Source: Synergistales bacterium (GTDB taxonomy: Bacteria; Synergistota; Synergistia; Synergistales; Aminithiophilaceae). From it: DNA of 64,000 nt. The stretch is from NCBI GenBank assembly GCA_018433595.1, contig JAHDQY010000003.1, forward strand, positions 144,306 through 208,305, written 5' to 3'. Position 1 is the first letter of the stretch; each line of letters begins with the position of its first letter. Below are positions 59,301 through 64,000 of this stretch, one piece after another. The notes under the pieces are model-generated. The model worked only from the letters and a program-made list of their open reading frames with translations, searched no databases and was not told the DNA's origin. The translations under genes were made by a program, and so were the position numbers.

Positions 59301-60745
59301 GACAGATGAATTTCGCCTGCGGTCCCGATTCGATACGGACGCTACTGGAAGAGGAGATCTTTCGTCGCGGGGAAAAACCCCTTCTTCAACTCGTCACCGA
59401 CGGCCAGACCAACAACGCCCCCTTCGCGACCCGCATCGAGGCCCAGGAGCGCGTCATCTCCCTTTACCGCCGCTCCAAGACGCCAAGGCTGGAATCGCTC
59501 TTTCCGGTGCGGGAGCCGCCCCGGCCCGATCGGACCTGGATCGTTCCCTACATGGGCGATATCTCCCGCCTGGGCGCGGCCCTGCTGCGCCATATCGGTC
59601 AGCCGGCCCTCTGTCCCCCCGCAGCGACGGAGGCGTCTCTGGCCTGGGCCGATCGTGTCGTGACGGCCGAGAACTGCCTGCCCCTGCGAGGCGTCGTCGG
59701 CGACGTCCTGGCCTTCGTCGACGAGGCCCGCCGTCGCGGCGAGGGGCCGCCGGACCGGTTTCTCGTCTTTCTTCCCACCACCTGCGGTCCCTGCCGGATG
59801 GGGCGTTACGGCGAGGTCCTCTCCATCGCGCTGGAGCGATTCGGCTTCGGGGACATTCCCGTCGCCGGACCGTCGACGGCGACGGGTTACAGGGATTTTC
59901 CGCTCTTCGGAGAGTTCCGCCTGAGGGATCGGATCAGCCTCTTCCTCCAGGGAGCGGAGCTCTTCCTTCTGGCCGATGTCGTCGATGCCTTGGCCCTGCG
60001 CTATCGCCCCTACTGCGCCGACAGGGAGGCTTTCGAGGGGCTGAGGGCCCGTCGGACGGCTCTTCTCGAAAAAATCATCGAAGAGAAGGGGGTTCGGGGA
60101 GAGACCGTCGCCGGCTGGGTCGACGAGACGAGAGCGCTCTATCGGGAGGCCGCCCGGGGAGGAGAGCCCCGTCTGCCCGTGGCGCTCTACGCGGGCGAGA
60201 TCTACATGAGGCTTCACGACGGTCGGACGCAGGGCGTCGTGTCCCTTCTCGAAGAGGCGGGAATCGAGCTCCTCCGCGTTCCGGCGACGGATTGGATTCA
60301 CTACGTTCTCGCCGAGCCGAAGGTCAAGGGAGGCTGGCCTCTCCACCTCGTCAAGATCTGGCTGGAGAGGCGCGAACGTCTCTGGCGCCGCTTCTGCACC
60401 GACTCGGTTCACCTTCCCGACCCCTTTTCCCTCGTCATCGACCTGGAGCGACGAGGCCTCCATCACCGTCTCATCCTCGGCGAGTCGGGGCCCTCGCTGG
60501 GCTTGTTTGTCGCCTTCGCCGAGGGAAGGCTGCCCCGGGAGATCTGCGGCTTTTTCCACGTGGCGCCCTTCACCTGCATGCAGGAGGGAGTTGCCGGGGC
60601 CCAGATGGACGCCTTCCTGAGGGGTAGCAAGGAAGAGATCATTCCCCTCCTTCACGGGATCTTCGGCGATTCTCCCCACCAGGGCATCGAGGCGGCCGTG
60701 GCGGCCTTCGCCGAACAGTGCCGTCTCCGCCTGCAGAGCCGGTAG
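56396..60745 (+). CDS. Giant 2-hydroxyacyl-CoA dehydratase activase (BadF/BcrA-type ATPase)
   Basis: A 1449-aa protein. Two ASKHA ATPase domains occupy the N-terminal third: a degenerate one (GFDVGAATVRWAAVEEG at the start) and a canonical one (GVDGGSTTTKAVL at 333-345, GGQDMKF near 447). In the second, C476 (CQAGAGQTLE) and C515 (ATCGVFMEME) should hold the bridging [4Fe-4S] cluster. The remainder (about 690-1449) is DUF2229-like and dehydratase-like sequence with scattered cysteines. It should drive ATP-dependent electron injection into a 2-hydroxyacyl-CoA dehydratase. No dehydratase subunit genes adjoin. GTG 56396 follows TTGGAGGTGAGG. Confidence 0.85.
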   Translation: MGTVQIGFDVGAATVRWAAVEEGSLVAAPRGRPHFGRPLETLRDSWEEVRESLPSGKRLATAFTGLSARDLARWRPGLLFFHETVAIPWGAWLIAPSTPLLFHMGARQSLFFRLRHGERGPLLKDWSCGTRCGGGSGILLEKQIVRLYSSDGLPADVAEREGFLARSFAQAETEASSMEVPPYNARCGVIIQSDLIHDQNEGKGRPELLARLYATVARNYLGDVVGSRSLDGAVLATGGLLESPFLRHLLEEAAGAPLIHHPLSSSVGAIGAALAAERRENTVLFDFDGLDEARRFFRSRRAFAPPLSESLGRVRLVETSPAAEKEEGPLALGVDGGSTTTKAVLADLETGDFVAGLYLPTGGRPREALARVLEGLREKGRKRGIAVVMTTGSARILYERILLSPALAELAREEGFAVADGAVDEITCHGLGVRFCDGDVDTIFEVGGQDMKFTAFRRSDEGVTGEVIEARMNYSCQAGAGQTLENMARLLDLDVRALQEAALRAGRVPLIDATCGVFMEMEEGRLLAEGFSRDEVAAAIVRATAASYFHRFVGGGAHLQERCSCQGGPSLGRAFLAAMAQVTGREIHAFPHRELFGAWGAALFGRERILALRKEGKVVRSSFRGWSAAEASFEVQKESCSSRFGALSCGRRDCSLQIFSIGGEEIVSGGFCPRGNSGGAVKPRRDYVRVFHELMERHWPGGEGEVPGEAPAVAIRRSGATLGPLGLWTAFVLRGLGLRPLLGPPSDDETAARGARLAPTDFCLAMKLVFGQAELLARSSADLLFNGSFVEKVRKGRESLKFCVYTASEGHLVQAALGLDRHRSLAPVWRLDDRPQMIRSLGSELKRLGLERSFRAIGEAFDSADEALLPFLADIEEEGERFLSGLGDEAGYVGLGRDYVLLDDAASSGMGRLMALGRGLPYLPQIFLRHRWQKVPLDRFLPDEFWLQGSAILQAEALTALHPRLFPVRQMNFACGPDSIRTLLEEEIFRRGEKPLLQLVTDGQTNNAPFATRIEAQERVISLYRRSKTPRLESLFPVREPPRPDRTWIVPYMGDISRLGAALLRHIGQPALCPPAATEASLAWADRVVTAENCLPLRGVVGDVLAFVDEARRRGEGPPDRFLVFLPTTCGPCRMGRYGEVLSIALERFGFGDIPVAGPSTATGYRDFPLFGEFRLRDRISLFLQGAELFLLADVVDALALRYRPYCADREAFEGLRARRTALLEKIIEEKGVRGETVAGWVDETRALYREAARGGEPRLPVALYAGEIYMRLHDGRTQGVVSLLEEAGIELLRVPATDWIHYVLAEPKVKGGWPLHLVKIWLERRERLWRRFCTDSVHLPDPFSLVIDLERRGLHHRLILGESGPSLGLFVAFAEGRLPREICGFFHVAPFTCMQEGVAGAQMDAFLRGSKEEIIPLLHGIFGDSPHQGIEAAVAAFAEQCRLRLQSR

Positions 60746-60767
60746 CGTTTCAGGGGGTCGTCCCGTA

Positions 60768-60786
60768 CTTGCAAATCCTTTGCAAG
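60768..60786. promoter_or_regulatory. Palindromic operator before the Fur-family gene
   Basis: CTTGCAAA-TCC-TTTGCAAG is a perfect 8-bp inverted repeat. It lies 17 nt before the ATG of a Fur-family regulator that heads a zinc-type transporter operon, a usual place for autoregulation. It also contains or abuts the alternative TTG start (60780). Confidence 0.6.
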
Positions 60787-60803
60787 GTGGCTACCATGGC
60801 GTC

Positions 60804-61226
60804 ATGGAACGCTGCGAGCCCCTTCAGGTTCTGAAAAAGCACAAGATCCGAGTCACTTCCGCCAGGGTCGCTCTTCTGGCGGAGGTCTTCCGCCGTGACG
60901 ACGCCTTTTCCGCGGCCGAGCTTCATCGGGCGACGGGCGGCGGTTTCGACCTGGCCACGGTCTATCGCTTTCTGAACCTTCTCGTCGAGAAGGGTGTCGC
61001 CCGCTCCCTCCCGGGTCCTCAGGGAGAGCAGTTCTTCGAGAAGGCCTGTGTCCACAACCCCCTCCACCCTCATTTTGTCTGCCGTCGCTGCGGTTCCGTC
61101 TCCTGCCTCTCCGGCTTTGCCTTCGACGAGAAACTCTTCGAGGTGGAGGGCGAGGGGTTCGTCGTCGAGGAGATCTCCCTTCTGCTGCGCGGTCTCTGCG
61201 CCTCCTGTCGGGAGGCTTCGTCATGA
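60804..61226 (+). CDS. Fur-family metal regulator, probably Zur-like
   Basis: A 140-aa winged-helix repressor. The DNA-binding half has VTSARVALLAEVFRRDDAFSAAELHRATGGGFDLATVYRFLNLLVEKGV. The metal half has HNPLHPHFVCRRCGSVSCLSGF and a final CASCREASS, giving the two CxxC pairs of a structural zinc site. ATG 60804 gives normal length; TTG 60780 would add eight residues. It overlaps znuC by 4 nt, so it very likely controls this importer in response to zinc (or manganese). Confidence 0.85.
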   Translation: MERCEPLQVLKKHKIRVTSARVALLAEVFRRDDAFSAAELHRATGGGFDLATVYRFLNLLVEKGVARSLPGPQGEQFFEKACVHNPLHPHFVCRRCGSVSCLSGFAFDEKLFEVEGEGFVVEEISLLLRGLCASCREASS

Positions 61227-62005
61227 GCCCCTGGGCGGTCGAGGTCAGGGACGTCAGCTTCGCCTACAATGGCAACACCGTTCTGGAGGACGTGACTTTT
61301 TCCGTCCCCAGGGGCGAATTTCTCGCCCTGCTGGGCCCCAACGGCGGCGGAAAGACGACGCTGCTCAAGCTTCTCGTCGGCCTGTTGCGGCCCGCAACGG
61401 GGACGATACGCCTGCTGGGATCGGAGGGGATCGGCGTGGTTTTGTCCCGCGTCGGCTACGTTCCCCAGGATACGAACGTCAACAAGGATTTCCCCGCCAC
61501 CGTCGAAGACGCCGTTCTCATGGGACGTCTCGGGCCGCTGCGATGGCTCGGGCGATCGAATTCCGAAGACCGCGTCGCCGCTTGGGAGGCTCTGGAGCGG
61601 ATGGGGCTGAAAGACCTGGCCCGCCGTCGCCTCGGCGAGCTCTCCCAGGGGCAGCGTCAGCGGGTGCTCGTCGCCCGCGCCTTGGCGACATCGCCTGAAC
61701 TCCTTCTGCTGGACGAACCGACGGCCAGCGTCGATCCCTCGGCCCAGAACGCCTTTTACGAGCTGCTGCGGGAACTGAACCGCCGGACGACGATCATCGT
61801 CGTTAGCCACGATCTCTCGGCCGTGAGCAGCTACGTGAGAGCCGTGGCCTGCGTCAACGGCAGGCTCCACTACCATCCTTCGGGGGAGATCACCGAAGAG
61901 ACCTTCCAGGCCACCTGGGGGCGCTGTCCCGTCGAGCTCATCGCCCACGGGATCCCCCACAGGGTTCTGGGAGAACACCGTCGCGGGGAGGGTGAACATG
62001 ACTGA
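61223..62005 (+). CDS. znuC: Zinc/manganese ABC transporter ATPase, ZnuC-like
   Basis: A 260-aa ATPase with Walker A GPNGGGKTT, Q-loop YVPQDTNVNKDFPATVEDAVLMGR, signature LSQGQRQR, Walker B LLLLDEPTASVDP and the switch histidine in VVSHDLSAV. These are typical of the metal group (ZnuC, MntB, ZurA). ATG 61223 overlaps the regulator stop. It works with the membrane subunit that follows. No metal-binding lipoprotein gene is adjacent. Confidence 0.87.
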   Translation: MSPWAVEVRDVSFAYNGNTVLEDVTFSVPRGEFLALLGPNGGGKTTLLKLLVGLLRPATGTIRLLGSEGIGVVLSRVGYVPQDTNVNKDFPATVEDAVLMGRLGPLRWLGRSNSEDRVAAWEALERMGLKDLARRRLGELSQGQRQRVLVARALATSPELLLLDEPTASVDPSAQNAFYELLRELNRRTTIIVVSHDLSAVSSYVRAVACVNGRLHYHPSGEITEETFQATWGRCPVELIAHGIPHRVLGEHRRGEGEHD

Positions 62006-62792
62006 ACTGCTGCAACAGGAGTTCCTGCGGAACGCCCTCTATGCCGGCCTTCTGGCCGGCCTTCTCTGCGGCGTCATCGGAAGCCTCGTCGTTGTCAACG
62101 GAGTCGTGTTTCTCGCCGGAGGGCTGGCTCATGGAGCCTACGGCGGCATCGGCCTGGCCTATTTTCTCGGCTACCCTCCGCTGGCGGGCGCCGCGGCCTT
62201 TTCCGTCGGTCTCTCGGCCGTTATGGCCTGGATGACGCTTCACGACCGCCGCAGGGCCGACACCGTCATCGGCGTTCTCTGGGCCACCGGAATGGCCGTC
62301 GGCATCATCCTTCTCGACCTGACGCCGGGCTATCATCCTGACCTGATGAGCTACCTTTTCGGAAGCATTCTCGCCGTTCCCGCCGAGGATCTGAAGATCA
62401 TGGCCGCCGTCACCGCCGTCGTGATCCTTCTGACGGTGTCGTTTTACCGCCCCCTGGAGGCCCTCTCCTACGACAGGGACTATGCCCGCACGCGGGGTAT
62501 TCCCGTAGGTCCCCTCTACTTCCTCCTGCTGGCCCTGGTGGCCCTCTCGGTGGTCCTTGTCATCAGCGTCGTCGGCCTCATCCTCGTCATCGCCCTTCTC
62601 TCGATCCCCCCCTACATCGCCGAGAAGTTTTCCCGCTCTCTTTGGGGAATGATGATCCGCGCCACGGTCCTGAGCCTCCTTTTCACCGTCTCGGGCCTTC
62701 TTCTGGCCTTCCGCTTCAACCTCACCTCCGGGGCCGCCGTTATCGTCGTCGCGGCGACGGCTTTCTTCCTCTCCCTTCCCTTTCGTCGTTGA
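61998..62792 (+). CDS. znuB: Zinc/manganese ABC transporter permease, ZnuB-like
   Basis: A 264-aa ABC-3 family membrane subunit with about eight helices. Family features are LLAGLLCGVIGSLVVVNGVVFLAGGLAHGAYGGIGLAYFLGYPPLAGA near the start and YDRDYARTRGIPVGPLYFLLLALVALSVVLVISVVGLILVIALLSIPPYIAEKF later. ATG 61998 is preferred to GTG 61992 for spacing from GGGGAGG. It overlaps znuC by 8 nt. It ends the operon; an FMN riboswitch begins 36 nt downstream. Confidence 0.87.
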   Translation: MTELLQQEFLRNALYAGLLAGLLCGVIGSLVVVNGVVFLAGGLAHGAYGGIGLAYFLGYPPLAGAAAFSVGLSAVMAWMTLHDRRRADTVIGVLWATGMAVGIILLDLTPGYHPDLMSYLFGSILAVPAEDLKIMAAVTAVVILLTVSFYRPLEALSYDRDYARTRGIPVGPLYFLLLALVALSVVLVISVVGLILVIALLSIPPYIAEKFSRSLWGMMIRATVLSLLFTVSGLLLAFRFNLTSGAAVIVVAATAFFLSLPFRR

Positions 62793-62827
62793 CGGCGGCC
62801 CTATCAAGGTGTAGTTTTCTTGTATCC

Positions 62828-62965
62828 GATTCTCGGGGCGGGGTGAAAATCCCCACTGGCGGTATCCCGGAAGGGTCCGGGGAGCCCGCGAGCCCCTTCT
62901 TTGAAAAAGAAGGGGCAGATCCGGTGCGATGCCGGGGCCAACGGTGACAGTCCGGAAAGAAGAGA
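62828..62965 (+). promoter_or_regulatory. FMN riboswitch (RFN element)
   Basis: The RNA shows the conserved RFN blocks in order: TCTCGGGGCGGGGTGAAAAT, CCCCACTGGCGGTA, AGCCCGCGAGCC, then GATCCGGTGCGATGCCGG and GACAGTCCGG, ending in AGAAGAGAGGAGG. A variable hairpin (CCCCTTCTTTGAAAAAGAAGGGG) replaces the usual apical arm. It directly precedes ribB. FMN binding should lower ribB expression; the overlap of the 3' end with the ribosome-binding site suggests control of translation. Confidence 0.93.
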
Positions 62966-62977
62966 GGAGGCAATACG

Positions 62978-63634
62978 GTGAAAAGCGATCTGTTGTGTTC
63001 TTTCGGCACGCCTTTGCAGCGGGTGGAGAAGGCCCTGGAGGCCCTCCGGCGCGGCGAAGGCGTTCTTGTTGCCGACGACGAGGACCGGGAAAACGAGGGG
63101 GACCTCATCTTCCCGGCCGAGAGCCTTACCGAGGCCCAGATGGCCCTTCTCATCCGTGAGTGCAGCGGTATCGTCTGTCTCTGCCTCACCGCAGAGCACG
63201 TCGACCGTCTCGGCCTTCCCCTCATGGCGAAGGAAAACCGGAGCCGCTACCAGACGGCCTTCACCGTCTCCATCGAGGCCGCTTCCGGCGTGACGACAGG
63301 GGTTTCGGCCGCCGATCGCGTGCGCACCGTCAAAGCCGCCATCGCTCCCGATGCCGGGCCTGACTCGATCCACGTGCCCGGTCACCTCTTCCCCCTGAGG
63401 GCCTGTCCGGGAGGAGTCCTCGAGCGCCGCGGCCATACGGAGGCTACGGTGGACCTGATGCGGCTTGCCGGCCTCTCCCCCTGCGGCGTCCTCTGCGAGC
63501 TCACCAACCCCGACGGGACGATGGCCCGATTGCCCCAGATCGTCGCTTTCGCCGAAAGGCATTCCATAACGGTTCTTACCGTCGAGGATATCGGCGCCTA
63601 CCGCCTCGCCCGGGAAGAGCACCAGGTGGGCTGA
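62978..63634 (+). CDS. ribB: 3,4-dihydroxy-2-butanone-4-phosphate synthase
   Basis: A 218-aa stand-alone RibB that makes the four-carbon precursor of riboflavin from ribulose 5-phosphate. The acidic metal loop is [81 protein letters not shown] and [11 protein letters not shown] complete the family pattern. It is not fused to a GTP cyclohydrolase II domain, unlike RibBA of many anaerobes. GTG 62978 follows GAGGAGG and sits under the FMN riboswitch. Confidence 0.93.
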   Translation: MKSDLLCSFGTPLQRVEKALEALRRGEGVLVADDEDRENEGDLIFPAESLTEAQMALLIRECSGIVCLCLTAEHVDRLGLPLMAKENRSRYQTAFTVSIEAASGVTTGVSAADRVRTVKAAIAPDAGPDSIHVPGHLFPLRACPGGVLERRGHTEATVDLMRLAGLSPCGVLCELTNPDGTMARLPQIVAFAERHSITVLTVEDIGAYRLAREEHQVG

Positions 63635-63652
63635 CTGAGGAGAAGATTTCTG

Positions 63653-63671
63653 CGGCGCTCTGCGCCGTTTT
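63653..63671 (+). terminator. Terminator after ribB
   Basis: CGGCGC (63653-63658), loop TCT, GCGCCG (63662-63667), then TTTT. It lies 19 nt after the ribB stop. Confidence 0.7.
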
Positions 63672-63740
63672 CCCGATTCCTTCGCCGTCGCTGTAAAGTA
63701 GAATAAAGCGGAACATACGGAAAGGAAGGTGGAAAAGAAG

Positions 63741-64000
63741 ATGAACCTTTTCAAGGTCGCCATGGCGTTATGCCTTACCGTCGCCTTCACCGCCCCCGCT
63801 TCAGCGCTGTCCGGTCAGTCGGTGCCCCTGGCCTGGTACGGCGTCGCCTTCTCGTACTATGAGCCGGGGCCTGCCCAGGGGGCGTGGGTCATCGCCGATG
63901 AGGGAGACCTTTCTCTTGTCCCTCCGACGCTGCGTCTTGAGGCCGAAGAGGCTCTCCGGGCACTGGAGCCGAGGGAAACGCTCCTCTTCCTTTCGGCCGG
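63741..64000 (+). CDS. Exported protein of unknown function, N-terminal part
   Basis: The frame runs off the right edge after 86 codons. It starts with a signal peptide (MNLFKVAMALCLTVAFTAPASA, likely cut after SALS or ASA) and continues GQSVPLAWYGVAFSYYEPGPAQGAWVIADEGDLSLVPPTLRLEAEEALRAL. GAAGGTGG lies upstream of ATG 63741. No family is recognised from the visible part. Confidence 0.65.
   Translation, partial: MNLFKVAMALCLTVAFTAPASALSGQSVPLAWYGVAFSYYEPGPAQGAWVIADEGDLSLVPPTLRLEAEEALRALEPRETLLFLSA

Noticed and set aside
61992..61997. GTG 61992 as the znuB start
   Set aside because: ATG 61998 has better spacing from GGGGAGG; the difference is only two residues.

Overview
The window is GC-rich bacterial DNA with tightly packed, often overlapping genes. 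Its gene content suggests an anaerobic, amino-acid-fermenting bacterium, and I favour the phylum Synergistota, though this rests on content rather than on any marker search. Pointers are two phosphate butyryltransferase/butyrate kinase pairs, phenylacetate-CoA ligase, a giant 2-hydroxyacyl-CoA dehydratase activase, a KamA radical-SAM aminomutase, an M20 peptidase with a DUF3100 transporter, a TRAP-type permease and poly-gamma-glutamate genes.

Layout. 1-1440: end of a molybdate ABC transporter (modB, modC). 1646-2026: MliC-like lysozyme inhibitor. 2100-11714: a plus-strand island with a DUF6305-like exported protein, TRAP permease, a 47-aa membrane protein, an M14 deacylase, gamma-glutamyltransferase, pgsB, pgsC, a poly-gamma-glutamate system protein, and a sensor kinase/response regulator pair. 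11830-13444: paaK behind a Tyr/Phe-rich leader peptide and an attenuator. 13461-16712: homoserine dehydrogenase and a chemoreceptor, divergent. 17050-21516: minus-strand buk-ptb-ptb-buk-cupin operon. 21702-23492: class IV aminotransferase and proC. 23551-23920: an unidentified structured non-coding RNA. 23931-25828: cysE-cysK behind a Cys-Cys-Cys leader peptide and attenuator. 25838-33715: copA, a Spy-like protein, a 46-aa gene, gyrB with a RemB-like gene, folD and glyA. 34379-36996: M20 peptidase, DUF3100 protein and a small membrane protein. 37091-39407: an orphan methylase-specificity-like gene, a decayed AT-rich stretch and a frameshifted exported-protein gene. 39461-46700: an exported iron-sulfur protein, then two paralogous MFS exporters flanking a four-gene operon of two ATP-grasp ligases, a GNAT and KamA. 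46734-52263: a peptide ABC transporter whose binding protein appears circularly permuted. 52292-56262: gate-domain membrane proteins, an SfsA-DUF123 fusion and two transporters. 56396-60745: the dehydratase activase. 60768-62792: Fur-family regulator with znuC and znuB. 62828-63634: FMN riboswitch and ribB. 63741 to the end: start of an exported protein.

How it fits together. The fermentation genes turn acyl-CoA thioesters into ATP and free acids. Two operons show ribosome-mediated attenuation architecture (Tyr/Phe and Cys). The strongest candidates for something new are the permuted binding protein, the ATP-grasp/GNAT/KamA operon, the unidentified RNA and the Tyr/Phe leader in front of paaK.
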